From Candidatus Saccharimonadota bacterium (GTDB lineage: Bacteria > Patescibacteriota > Saccharimonadia > CAILAD01 > BJGX01), in NCBI GenBank assembly GCA_013816445.1, contig JACDEK010000004.1, positions 1 through 25,441 on the forward strand: DNA of 25,441 nt, written 5' to 3'. Made by a program: the position numbers and the translations under genes. Positions 6,440 to 13,519 of this stretch are shown here, piece by piece; positions within the stretch are counted from its first letter, which is position 1, and every line of letters begins with the position of its first letter. The notes beneath the pieces were generated by a model that was given only the letters and a program-made list of their open reading frames with translations, was not told where the DNA came from and did not search any database.

Positions 6440-8854
6440 ATGCAAACCCCTCAGAACCAATCAGATAAATCTATTGCTGGCGAATTGATAGAAATACCAA
6501 AAGCCTATATTCCTACCGAGCACGAACCGACTATCTCGGCCTTATGGAAAGATGCCAACGCCTTTGCTGCAACGGGAGATTCTACAAAAGAGCCATTCTC
6601 GATAATTATGCCACCACCTAATGCCAATGGCTCACTGCATGCCGGTCACTTAATGTACGTTGTAGAAGATATTGCGACGCGGTTTGCTCGTATGCAAGGC
6701 CGACCAACCCTGTGGTTGCCCGGTACTGACCATGCTGGTATTGAGACTCAAGTAGTTTATGAACGTATTCTTGAAGCAAAGGGTCAGACGCGTTTTGATC
6801 TTGGCCCTGAGAAGTTTTATACCGAGGTAGAAGAGTTTGTATTGGGTCAGCAAGATACCATTATTTCTCAGATGCAATCTATGGGCTTTAGCGCAGACTG
6901 GAGCAAGCTTAAATTCACTCTTGATAAAGACGTGATTGAGACTGTTTATGATACGTTTGAAAGACTCCTTACCGATGGCCAGATCTACAGAGGTAATCGC
7001 ATAGTTAATTGGTGCTCGCGCTGTCAGGCGGCTTTTCCTGATATTGAAACTGAAAGAACCGACCGAGAAGATGCAATGTACACATTAGATTACGGCTCAA
7101 TTCAGATTGCAACCACTCGCCCAGAGACGATTTTTGCCGATGCAGCTGTGGCAGTTAACTCTACCGATGAGCGGTATACCAAGCTTGTTGGTTCAACTGC
7201 TACCGTCCCCCTTCTTGATAGAATGATACCTATCATTGCTGATGATCACGTTAGTATCAAAGACGGTACAGGTGCACTTAAGGTAACTCCAGCCCATGAT
7301 ATGGCCGACTATGATATTGGTCAAAGACATAATCTGCCTGAGGTATCAGTTGTAGACTACGAAGGCAAGCTTATTAATGTTCCTGAAGAGTTTGCTGGCC
7401 TCACTGTAGAAGATGGTCGCATAGCTGTAGTTGCTGCCCTCGAAAAAGCCGGAAAACTCATTAGTACTACTCCCCTTACACATGCTGTCGCAATTCATGA
7501 CAGATGTAAGACAGTTATTGAGCCACTTATATCAGAGCAATGGTTTATGCGTGTTGCACAGCTGAACAAACCAGTAATTGAAGCTATTAGCAGTGATGAA
7601 GTAACATTTTACCCCAGCCGCTTTAAAAAAGTTGCTCTTAATTGGCTACAAAACGAGCACGATTGGTGTATCAGCAGACCTGGTTGGTGGGGTATTCGTA
7701 TACCCATAGCCTATAAGACAAGTACAGATAGTGATAAAGATATGTATATTGTGGCTCGTAGTGAAGCTGAGGCTGAAAAATACTACGGTGCGGGTAATTA
7801 TCGTCTTGAAACCGACACCTTTGATACCTGGTTCTCTTCAAGCCAGTGGCCGTATACTACCTTGATGAGCACAGATGACTTTGAACAGTTTTATCCAACC
7901 ACTATGATGGCATCAGCTCGAGACATTTTACATAAGTGGATTACTCGGATGATAATGTTTGGTATATATACGACCGGCAAAGTACCGTTTGAGAATGTCT
8001 ACTTATGGGGTATGGTAATAGATGAAAAAGGTCAAAAACTCAGTAAGTCAAAGGGTAATTATGACGATCCAATGCTAATTACCAAAGAATTTGGCACAGA
8101 CGCTCTGCGCCTGGCTCTTTCTATAGGTATTACACCTGGTAATGACGGTAAGATCTCACTTGATAAGATTAAGGGCTATCGTAACTTTTGTAATAAGGTT
8201 TGGAACGTGGCGCGCTTCACCCTCTCTCGCCTACCTGACGGTTTCACGCCAGATGAAATAGAGCTAAAAACACCTGCAGATCATTGGATTATGACTCAGA
8301 TAAATGAAGCTATTACACAGGTAACCAAAAATATTGAAAAATACCGTTATTCAGATGCCGGCCAGTCAGTCTACTCTCTTTTATGGGATGATTTGGCAGA
8401 TAAATATATTGAGTATTCTAAGTCAGAGCTCAACCCAGCCGTACTTGCTTATGGCCTTGATACAATATTGCGTTTACTCCACCCCTTTGCACCATTTGTT
8501 TCAGAAACTATCTGGCAAGAGCTACCTTACACCGATTCACTGCTTATAACCGAACAATGGCCGAAAGTTATCCACAAGCCATCCACAGAGAGTGCAAAAC
8601 TTTTTGAGTTGCAAATTATTGAAGTTCTTGCAGAAAAACAAAAAGAAGCAGGTAAGGTAATGATTGTTAAACTTGGTAAAGAAATAGCGCTTAAGAAGAA
8701 TATGATTAAGCTTATTGACGCAAAACTCAGCAATGCTTCATTTATACAAAATGCACCCGCGCAGCTTGTAGAAGGGGAGAGAACCAAACTTGCCACCACT
8801 CATAGTGAAGTAAAAAATCTTGAGGCAGAACTTGAAAAGCTCAAATCGCAATAA
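6440..8854 (+). CDS. valS: Valyl-tRNA synthetase
   Basis: A class I aminoacyl-tRNA synthetase that charges tRNA-Val. The HIGH motif is HAGH at 67-70 (after MPPPNANGSL) and the KMSKS loop is KLSKS at 533-537. The editing (CP1) domain lies between, with TTRPETIFADAAVAV and the 'GALKVTPAHDMADYDIG' segment; GTDHAGIETQ is typical of ValRS. An anticodon-binding domain follows (about 600-720), and the last 70 residues form the ValRS coiled-coil arm. At 804 aa it is shorter than E. coli ValRS (951 aa). I take the ATG at 6440 rather than the TTG at 6431 because of the -10 box position. The next gene starts inside its 3' end. Confidence 0.96.
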   Translation: MQTPQNQSDKSIAGELIEIPKAYIPTEHEPTISALWKDANAFAATGDSTKEPFSIIMPPPNANGSLHAGHLMYVVEDIATRFARMQGRPTLWLPGTDHAGIETQVVYERILEAKGQTRFDLGPEKFYTEVEEFVLGQQDTIISQMQSMGFSADWSKLKFTLDKDVIETVYDTFERLLTDGQIYRGNRIVNWCSRCQAAFPDIETERTDREDAMYTLDYGSIQIATTRPETIFADAAVAVNSTDERYTKLVGSTATVPLLDRMIPIIADDHVSIKDGTGALKVTPAHDMADYDIGQRHNLPEVSVVDYEGKLINVPEEFAGLTVEDGRIAVVAALEKAGKLISTTPLTHAVAIHDRCKTVIEPLISEQWFMRVAQLNKPVIEAISSDEVTFYPSRFKKVALNWLQNEHDWCISRPGWWGIRIPIAYKTSTDSDKDMYIVARSEAEAEKYYGAGNYRLETDTFDTWFSSSQWPYTTLMSTDDFEQFYPTTMMASARDILHKWITRMIMFGIYTTGKVPFENVYLWGMVIDEKGQKLSKSKGNYDDPMLITKEFGTDALRLALSIGITPGNDGKISLDKIKGYRNFCNKVWNVARFTLSRLPDGFTPDEIELKTPADHWIMTQINEAITQVTKNIEKYRYSDAGQSVYSLLWDDLADKYIEYSKSELNPAVLAYGLDTILRLLHPFAPFVSETIWQELPYTDSLLITEQWPKVIHKPSTESAKLFELQIIEVLAEKQKEAGKVMIVKLGKEIALKKNMIKLIDAKLSNASFIQNAPAQLVEGERTKLATTHSEVKNLEAELEKLKSQ

Positions 8855-9713
8855 ACAAACCTTCTTTTTAGTTGCAACTAGCTTCATTCTATTAATGGCA
8901 TTAGCTATTATTGCATTTACTCCACAGATTATTGCTTGGCGACTGAGTATTGTTGATAGGCTAGTTGACCAGGCAAAAAACACGCAAAATACCCAGCAAA
9001 AACTGAGCTACCTTGAGCAAGCTAAAATGATGGTTGGTAGCGACCCGGTAGCAACTGAAGCGCTGGCACGATTTTGGTTGAGTAGGGGAGAGACTGGTAG
9101 AGCAATTGCCGTTTATCAATCAGTAGATGACCCAAATTATTTGCGTTTAGGCAACTTAGCCCTGCAGGTTCAAGATTATAATAAAGCACTAGTATACTAT
9201 AAACGTGCCGGTAGAGTACATCAGTCAGCAGAGAGTCTGAGTGGTGAGGCTGTGGCTTTATACAATACAGATAAAATCTCTGAGGGGTGCGAGAAGTCTG
9301 CCCAGGCAAGTAAGCAAAGTCTTGAGAGCATTATTGCTAAGAACGCTAACTCTAGTTGTATTTTACTTGGGGGCACTCAAGCTGATGCTACTAGCTTAGT
9401 TACTAAGTCTGCCCTGAGTCAGCGAGAATCTGCGTATTTTTTGATTGATAATCAAGTATATAAGTCAGGTGAGAAGCTTTTGAAAGAAGTAGAAAGCAAA
9501 TCAACAACTGACTTCTTAACTCTAGCTCGGTTATCAGCTAGTAGAGGAGAGCTTAAAGAAGCGATTGTATTTGCTGTGCAAGGAACAAAGATTGATCAAT
9601 CAAACAGTGCTTTGCAATCTACTTTGGTGCGACTGTACACACTAGTTAACGACCCACAGGCTGCTAAGCATCATGCTGAGCTACTTGAGCAGCTCAAATT
9701 TTCACACTACTAG
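8832..9713 (+). CDS. Membrane-anchored TPR-like protein
   Basis: A 293-aa protein with one N-terminal membrane helix (about residues 8-32, FFLVATSFILLMALAIIAF) followed by helical repeats of TPR character ('ATEALARFWLSRGETGRAIAVYQ', 'RLGNLALQVQDYNKALVYYKRAG', 'TLARLSASRGELKEAIVFAVQG'). Such proteins act as extracytoplasmic scaffolds; no specific role can be named. The best start is TTG at 8832, since GAGG at 8822-8825 lies 6 nt upstream; no ATG precedes the membrane segment. It therefore begins 23 nt inside valS and is likely translated by coupling. No convincing terminator follows. Confidence 0.75.
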   Translation: MKSSNRNKQTFFLVATSFILLMALAIIAFTPQIIAWRLSIVDRLVDQAKNTQNTQQKLSYLEQAKMMVGSDPVATEALARFWLSRGETGRAIAVYQSVDDPNYLRLGNLALQVQDYNKALVYYKRAGRVHQSAESLSGEAVALYNTDKISEGCEKSAQASKQSLESIIAKNANSSCILLGGTQADATSLVTKSALSQRESAYFLIDNQVYKSGEKLLKEVESKSTTDFLTLARLSASRGELKEAIVFAVQGTKIDQSNSALQSTLVRLYTLVNDPQAAKHHAELLEQLKFSHY

Positions 9714-9803
9714 TAAACTCTCTTATAACTATAAGCATAAGTCTATTTCACAAGAATAGAATAATGTTATATAACTTATGTTTGATATTCGGTAAATAAG
9801 ATA

Positions 9804-9832
9804 TAAAAAACCCAAGCTTTATGCTTGGGTTG
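9804..9832 (-). terminator. Terminator of the 103-aa protein gene
   Basis: Read on the minus strand, AACCCAAGC pairs with GCTTGGGTT and is followed by T6. The gene's stop codon lies in the loop. Confidence 0.8.
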
Positions 9833-10130
9833 GCAGTAGAACTGCAGTATAGTGCTCGGTGCCAGTATTGTCTGGTAGTGAGACTATATCACCAATTTTA
9901 TTTGCAAAAATGACCTGATCGAAGAACTTTTTTCTAAAGGTAGCAATCTCTAGGCCGGTCGCTATGTCATAAGCGTACCAGCAAGATGTGTAGGGCATAA
10001 AGGCGGTAGCAAATACTTCGTTATTGATTCGATAGAGACCAATATGCGTGAGATTGTGTCTGTTACCAATCAGACTGACACTAAAGTATTGAATACCTTG
10101 AGTGTCGGTAGAAACTAGCTTAATTGCCAC
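9819..10130 (-). CDS. Hypothetical protein, 103 aa
   Basis: No family recognised. It is a soluble strand-rich protein ('GIQYFSVSLIGNRHNLTHIGLYRINNEVFATAFMPYTSCWYAYDIATGLEIATF') with the spacing of a small beta-barrel or beta-sandwich. The start is GTG, with a weak AGG 4 nt upstream (AGGTAAAGTG). TATAAT at about 10169-10174 on the minus strand would give a 5' leader of about 35 nt, unlike the leaderless neighbours. Confidence 0.6.
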   Translation of the reverse strand: MAIKLVSTDTQGIQYFSVSLIGNRHNLTHIGLYRINNEVFATAFMPYTSCWYAYDIATGLEIATFRKKFFDQVIFANKIGDIVSLPDNTGTEHYTAVLLPTQA

Positions 10131-10200
10131 TTTACCTGCCTTTGAGGTGCGAGCAGAAAACTAGAAGAATTATACAGTCAAATGACTCAATTAGCAAGTA

Positions 10201-10518
10201 TTATGATGGCTGAATGACTATTAGTAATTTTAAAACATCAATGAGTAAAATATTATCTTCTTTAGAGTTAAAATGATTTATGATTAAATCTTCATGAGCA
10301 AGACAATAATCAAGAACAATTTTAATCTCATCTTCGGTTCCTAAGGCGTGTATACCGTTTATGTGGTTATTTGCAATGTGAATATGTTCATCTTGCTTGT
10401 ACCAGGGAGTGTATGGGTTATTTTCAATTAACTTATTTGCATCTTTAGGTCTTTTTGGAAATGTCGTTGAATCTACGACTTTACCTAACCTGTTAAGAAT
10501 AATCCATTGAGATTTCAT
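10201..10518 (-). CDS. Hypothetical protein, 105 aa
   Basis: No family recognised. The N-terminal half is basic and aromatic (MKSQWIILNRLGKVVDSTTFPKRPKDANKLIENNPYTPWYKQDEHIHIANNHI); the C-terminal half looks helical with a hydrophobic tail (NILLIDVLKLLIVIQPS). TATACT on the minus strand (10526-10531) ends 7 nt before the ATG, supporting this start as a leaderless one. Confidence 0.6.
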   Translation of the reverse strand: MKSQWIILNRLGKVVDSTTFPKRPKDANKLIENNPYTPWYKQDEHIHIANNHINGIHALGTEDEIKIVLDYCLAHEDLIINHFNSKEDNILLIDVLKLLIVIQPS

Positions 10519-10525
10519 AGTATTT

Positions 10526-10531
10526 AGTATA
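10526..10531 (-). promoter_or_regulatory. -10 box TATACT of the 105-aa gene
   Basis: Minus-strand TATACT followed by 7 nt and ATG. It lies just beyond the terminator of the serine tRNA unit. Confidence 0.55.
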
Positions 10532-10533
10532 AC

Positions 10534-10560
10534 AAAAAAGACCCGTAAGTGGGTCTTTTT
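10534..10560 (-). terminator. Terminator of the two-tRNA-Ser unit
   Basis: AAAAAGACCC and GGGTCTTTTT form a 10-bp perfect stem around GTAAGT, with U-rich 3' ends. It closes the leftward transcript carrying both serine tRNAs. Confidence 0.85.
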
Positions 10561-10568
10561 ATAATTGC

Positions 10569-10661
10569 TGGCGGAGAGGGAGGGATTCGAACCCTCGCAG
10601 GGGATTACTCCCCTCTACCGGTTTAGCAAACCAGCCCCTTCAGCCACTTGGGTACCTCTCC
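10569..10661 (-). tRNA. tRNA-Ser (anticodon GCU), CCA encoded
   Basis: Acceptor GGAGAGG/CCTCTCC with discriminator G, then encoded CCA. The anticodon loop TTGCTAA gives GCT (complement at 10625-10627). A long class II variable arm (TAGAGGGGAGTAATCCCCTGC) and T-arm GAGGGTTCGAATCCCTC confirm serine. It reads AGY codons. Confidence 0.95.
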
Positions 10662-10676
10662 GTGTCATATCTATTC

Positions 10677-10766
10677 TGGCGGAGAGGGAGGGATTCGAAC
10701 CCTCGAGACCCTTGCAGGCCTGACAGTTTTCAAGACTGTTCCCTTCAACCACTCGGGCACCTCTCC
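10677..10766 (-). tRNA. tRNA-Ser (anticodon UGA), CCA encoded
   Basis: Acceptor GGAGAGG/CCTCTCC, loop CTTGAAA with anticodon TGA (complement at 10730-10732), long variable arm and encoded CCA. It is the first gene of the leftward tRNA pair and shares its T-arm and acceptor with the GCU tRNA 15 nt downstream. Confidence 0.95.
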
Positions 10767-10790
10767 AAAATGAAGACATTCAACGGAGTA

Positions 10791-10819
10791 ATTATACCTG
10801 ATTTATGCGTATCCGCCAA
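10791..10819 (-). promoter_or_regulatory. Promoter of the tRNA-Ser pair, TTGGCG-17-TATAAT
   Basis: On the minus strand TTGGCG (10814-10819) and TATAAT (10791-10796) are 17 bp apart; the transcript would start near 10784, about 18 nt before the first tRNA. Confidence 0.7.
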
Positions 10820-10840
10820 GAGGGTAATGGTCAAATACAA

Positions 10841-10869
10841 TAGACTTTTTCTGGCGATTGCAGCATAAT
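10841..10869 (+). promoter_or_regulatory. Promoter TAGACT-17-CATAAT
   Basis: TAGACT (10841-10846) and CATAAT (10864-10869) are 17 bp apart. Transcription would start within a few bases of the GTG at 10875 or the ATG at 10881. Confidence 0.5.
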
Positions 10870-10880
10870 AGACAGTGATT

Positions 10881-11684
10881 ATGGAAGATTCTAATACCCC
10901 CACAACTCCCAAGCCAGCTGAGCGTGATGCCGATGCGACTTCTTTTACACCTGCCCCAAACCCATTTCAGCAAAGTACAGTTGATTCTGACGAGACTATG
11001 GCTCAACAAATAGAGCAAGATCAGACACCTCAGATAGATCAAGATACTTCGGCACAATCGCCCTTGAGTGGTGTTGAGTTACAGGGCAAGCGTGCTGAAG
11101 AAAAACCAGCTAGCGGACAACTGCCTGAGCCCAAAAAGCGTTCACTGGTTGGCAAATGGCTTGGTGGTGCACCAAAAAAACCTGAAGACGCGCAACCTAA
11201 AAATACTCAGGCATCAAATGTACCAGAAGAGATTTTAATGAGCTGGCAAGCTGCTGAATTTGTACAGACTCACAAACCGGCTGGCTGGTACTTAGGTTTT
11301 GGGGCATTTTTCTTTGTGCTTATCTTACTGGCTATTTTTACCAAGCAGTACATTACTGTTGGCTTGTTTGCATTAATGGGTACAGCGCTATTTATTTACG
11401 CCAATCGTACACCAAGAGTATTGCGTTATCAGCTGAGTAACTTTGGTGTAACTGTAGGGGTAAAGAAATATTTATTTGATGATTTTGGCTCCTACTACAT
11501 GATTAGTGACTACGGTCAGCCAGTTCTTGAACTGGTACCCAATAAGCGCTTTGGTACACTCGTGAGCTTACCACCAGCCGAGCACCAGCTAGATCAGCTT
11601 GAGACTGCAATAGGGCAAATGCTACCCAAAGTAGAGAACAGAGAAGATTTGGTAGATAAGTTATTTCGTAAGCTTAGATTCTAG
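10881..11684 (+). CDS. Two-helix membrane protein with disordered cytoplasmic N-terminus
   Basis: Unnamed 267-aa protein. Residues 1-115 are a Pro/Gln/Asp/Lys-rich, probably disordered region. Two membrane helices follow (about 135-155, YLGFGAFFFVLILLAIF, and 160-175, VGLFALMGTALFIYA). The last 90 residues (from 'RVLRYQLSNFGVTVGVKKYLFDDFGSYYMI') read as a compact strand-rich domain with a final helix, in the style of bacterial PH-like domains found after two membrane helices; that assignment is tentative. ATG at 10881 is taken; GTG at 10875 (two residues more) is possible and lies 5 nt from the -10 box. Confidence 0.7.
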   Translation: MEDSNTPTTPKPAERDADATSFTPAPNPFQQSTVDSDETMAQQIEQDQTPQIDQDTSAQSPLSGVELQGKRAEEKPASGQLPEPKKRSLVGKWLGGAPKKPEDAQPKNTQASNVPEEILMSWQAAEFVQTHKPAGWYLGFGAFFFVLILLAIFTKQYITVGLFALMGTALFIYANRTPRVLRYQLSNFGVTVGVKKYLFDDFGSYYMISDYGQPVLELVPNKRFGTLVSLPPAEHQLDQLETAIGQMLPKVENREDLVDKLFRKLRF

Positions 11685-11721
11685 CTCAGGTATAACCCTG
11701 TTCAAATCAGTCATTAATCTG

Positions 11722-11727
11722 TATAAT
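11722..11727 (+). promoter_or_regulatory. -10 box TATAAT of tRNA-Arg
   Basis: A consensus -10 hexamer 13 nt before the tRNA. The -35 region is poor. Confidence 0.55.
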
Positions 11728-11740
11728 AAACCACTGATAA

Positions 11741-11817
11741 GCGCCCGTAGCTCAGCTGGATAGAGCGTCAGTTTGCGGTACTGGAGGTCACAGGTTCGAC
11801 CCCTGTCGGGCGCACCA
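11741..11817 (+). tRNA. tRNA-Arg (anticodon GCG), CCA encoded
   Basis: Acceptor GCGCCCG/CGGGCGC, D-arm GCTCAGCTGGATAGAGC with the A20 arginine identity base, anticodon loop TTGCGGT giving GCG, T-arm ACAGGTTCGACCCCTGT, discriminator A and encoded CCA. Most bacteria read CGN with ACG (inosine-modified by TadA); an unmodified G34 here would read CGC and CGU. Confidence 0.92.
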
Positions 11818-11907
11818 GAAGCTTGAGAATCACTTAAAGTGGTTATTATGCTCCTGTTGCATCAATTTTTTTTACACCTCTCTTGTATAATGAAGCGCTA
11901 AGTAGTA

Positions 11908-11936
11908 TTGACAATATTGCTTAAGTTTGCTATAAT
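11908..11936 (+). promoter_or_regulatory. Consensus promoter TTGACA-17-TATAAT of the large structured RNA
   Basis: Both hexamers match the housekeeping sigma consensus at all positions with the ideal 17-bp spacer. It is the strongest promoter in the window, pointing into the gene-free 12-kb region, and predicts a start near 11943. Confidence 0.9.
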
Positions 11937-11942
11937 GTCTTT

Positions 11943-12650
11943 ACGTTCATTGAGAACCAATTTTTTAAAAGCTCCAGTGGTGGTATAAATATAACCTAAA
12001 AGATATAAAAAACCACCACTGGAGTAAAAAATCGCGTGCAGTTAGTCTAGCGCGGAGCCGCACATAAAAGCGGACCTTTGAAGTCACGGTTTCACTCTTG
12101 GTTAGTGAAATTGTGATAGACGACCCTCGTTACCTTACGAGAGCCAGTGTGAGAGTCTGCCTTGGTAGATAGCTTACGGCCAAAAAGGTAGAGTAGTGGT
12201 TTGTAGCCAAGTGTATGCTACTACTCGACAAGTTCTTAAGTTCTCTCCTCGACCGGATGAGGCACTTCACTAGAAGTGTGTGAGAGCGCCACCAAGGCGC
12301 ACTTGCTAGGTCGCACTGTGTGAGTAGTGATTGACAATGGGCATCGAAAGAGCGGACCTAGAAGAAGTTTACATCCGCGCCCGGAACCAACTTGACCCTC
12401 ACCTACCCTCGGGTAGTTTTAGTTGGTTCTGTCTTTCACAACAGAACACCAGTTAAAGCAGTCTATGTGGACAAGTGAAAGCTTGGTAGAAGCAGAAACT
12501 GTAAAGATTGGCAGCTTAGCTAGCTGTGTGTCTGTAAAAAAAGCTGTGTTGCTCGAGCCAACACCCACATGTGTGAATGTCGGATGCTGCAGGGGCCGAG
12601 CCCTGCTTCATCCATCTTTTCAAGCCCTACTTTTATGAGTAGGGTTTTTT
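11943..12650 (+). ncRNA. Large structured non-coding RNA, about 700 nt, unassigned
   Basis: No convincing protein frame covers this stretch, but it has a consensus promoter, a terminator and many perfect stems. The stems are a 13-bp helix 11972-11984/12012-12024; a 13-bp hairpin 12084-12096/12104-12116 (two G-T); CTCGT/ACGAG near 12126-12141; GAGTAGT/ACTACTC; a multiloop closed by CTCTC/GAGAG holding CCTC/GAGG and CACTTC/GAAGTG; GCGCC/GGCGC; CTAGGTC/GACCTAG 12306-12312/12355-12361; a two-part hairpin GAACCAACT/AGTTGGTTC with CTACCC/GGGTAG inside (12384-12429); CTTTCAC/GTGAAAG 12433-12439/12475-12481; GTGTTG/CAACAC; and GGATG+GCAGGG/CCCTGC+CATCC 12582-12613. GCGGA downstream can pair with TCCGC across the CTAGGTC helix, suggesting a pseudoknot. 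It lacks the tRNA-like 3' end of tmRNA and the GAGGAAAGTC core of RNase P RNA. Its size recalls the large ornate RNA classes (GOLLD, ROOL, OLE), but I cannot assign it. Confidence 0.7.
12625..12650 (+). terminator. Terminator of the large structured RNA
   Basis: CCCTACT/AGTAGGG stem with a 6-nt loop and six T. Confidence 0.85.
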
Positions 12651-12719
12651 CTTATATATTTATAGACAAGCCGAGATTTACCCGTTATACTTTTGTATGT
12701 AATAAATGTACCTTTTGGC

Positions 12720-12747
12720 TTTACAGATCATCCAGATCATCTATAAA
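12720..12747 (+). promoter_or_regulatory. Promoter TTTACA-16-TATAAA of the second structured RNA
   Basis: TTTACA (12720-12725) and TATAAA (12742-12747) are 16 bp apart, predicting a start near 12754 after the preceding terminator. Confidence 0.65.
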
Positions 12748-12753
12748 CTATTC

Positions 12754-13054
12754 TTTAGTTCGTGACCGCTCGGAACAGCCGGTCGTCTCCTTCTAGTTTA
12801 GTCGCCCTAAAGGGCTAAACGGGAGACATAGTGCAATAAGGGTGGGCCAGCTTTGATTGGTTGGTAAGGGTAACGGCCTACCAAGATCAACAAACCACCC
12901 CAGGATTCTCTGGGGGCCGAGCTCCAGGGTCTCCGTACCAAATCAATTCACACCAAGACACTGACAATAATTTGTTTTTTAGTGCGAAGCTTACCATTTA
13001 CTATAAGTGAATCTGAACAATTCGCTCAAGGCTCCAGTTATCTGGGGCTTTTTT
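12754..13054 (+). ncRNA. Second structured non-coding RNA, about 300 nt, unassigned
   Basis: Between its own promoter and terminator the sequence folds into a series of stems: GACCG/CGGTC (12764-12783); GTCTCC/GGAGAC enclosing GTTTAG/CTAAAC and a GCCC-TAAA-GGGC tip (12784-12827); GGGTGG/CCACCC (about 12840-12900) enclosing TTGAT/ATCAA and TTGGTA/TACCAA with a GTAA tetraloop; CCCCAG/CTGGGG (12898-12915); and GCGAA/TTCGC around ATTTACT/AGTGAAT. No protein frame fits. It shares GGGGCCGAGC with the 3' hairpin of the larger upstream RNA. It has no tRNA-like end (not tmRNA), no RNase P core motifs in order, and no SRP GGAAGGAAGCA loop. A 6S-like or novel RNA remains possible. Confidence 0.6.
13031..13054 (+). 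terminator. Terminator of the second structured RNA
   Basis: GCTCCAG/CTGGGGC stem (one T-G pair) with loop TTAT and six T, 35 nt before tRNA-Ser. Confidence 0.85.
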
Positions 13055-13088
13055 CTTATTAATTATTGAGGTATTCTTTAAGAGGTAA

Positions 13089-13178
13089 GGAGAGGTGGCC
13101 GAGTGGTTGAAGGCGCTGCTCTCGAAAAGCAGTATGCGGGCAACCGTATCGAGAGTTCGAATCTCTCCCTCTCCGCCA
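13089..13178 (+). tRNA. tRNA-Ser (anticodon CGA), CCA encoded
   Basis: Acceptor GGAGAGG/CCTCTCC, loop CTCGAAA with anticodon CGA at 13123-13125, long variable arm (tatgcgggcaaccgtatc), T-arm GAGAGTTCGAATCTCTC, discriminator G and encoded CCA. It is the third serine isoacceptor in the window and reads UCG. Confidence 0.95.
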
Positions 13179-13272
13179 AAAATCAAGTTCGTAAGAGACC
13201 CGTTCATCTAAATCGGTAGAGTCAGGTTTTTTGTTATGCTTTTTTTTGGTATCTTTTTGTGATATAACTATC

Positions 13273-13425
13273 ATGTTCCATCCCATAATAGTAAGTGAGA
13301 TGGACGTCCTTCTCACTTATGACAACCCTGGAGATTTGGAAGGTCAACCTGGTGGCTTGCACTTCAAGTGGAATAGCCTGCGTGGCCACGTTGAGATGTT
13401 GCCAGACTACTACAAGATTGACTGA
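13273..13425 (+). CDS. Small hypothetical protein, 50 aa
   Basis: A 50-residue frame from ATG 13273 (MFHPIIVSEMDVLLTYDNPG to DYYKID). No family recognised. Its codons end in C or G far more often than those of neighbours (gac, ctg, aag, tac). A TATAAC 4 nt before the ATG could be a -10 box. A near-perfect 28-bp palindrome covers the first part of the frame, so the ATG at 13300 or even a non-coding reading is possible. It may form a pair with the next gene, which has the same composition. Confidence 0.4.
   Translation: MFHPIIVSEMDVLLTYDNPGDLEGQPGGLHFKWNSLRGHVEMLPDYYKID
13292..13319. repeat. 28-bp near-perfect palindrome
   Basis: TAAGTGAGATGGAC is followed by its reverse complement with one mismatch (GTCCTTCTCACTTA), giving 13 of 14 paired positions and no loop. 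It could be an operator or an RNA hairpin overlapping the start of the small frame. Confidence 0.8.
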
Positions 13426-13519
13426 GATGGCCTTAACTCCATCCAGTACGCTGCCCGCTAGGTATTTCAGTAATACTAGCTACATTGACTAGCATCAAGC
13501 CTCATGATTGGAGGATCCA

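Noticed and set aside
10662..10868. Plus-strand frame over the second serine tRNA
   Set aside because: It is the antisense translation of the tRNA (WRRGRDSNPRDPCRPDS), a known annotation artefact.
11943..12650. RNase P RNA, because CACAACAGAACACCAGTTAA near 12438 resembles the 3' conserved region (ACAGAA..)
   Set aside because: The 5' core GAGGAAAGTC, the AGTGCAACAGAAA region and GGTAAGGGTGAAA are absent from this RNA, and the segment has no P4 partner that I can find.
12423..12796. Open frames of 71 and 75 codons within the RNA region
   Set aside because: They run through stems and across the terminator at 12625-12650, have no ribosome binding site or leaderless box, and read as random composition.
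12754..13054. RNase P RNA or T-box leader, from AGTGCAATAA, GGTAAGGGTAA and AAGGGTGG
   Set aside because: The RNase P core motifs are missing or in the wrong order. For a T-box, the upstream specifier domain is too short and no synthetase or transporter gene follows.
11943..13054. tmRNA
   Set aside because: No tRNA-like 5'/3' pairing and no T-arm (GGTTCRA..) with a CCA end in either RNA.
13059..13316. Minus-strand frames over the tRNA-Ser gene
   Set aside because: They read 'GGEGEIRTLD / WRRGRDSNSR', the well-known false translation of tRNA-Ser genes.
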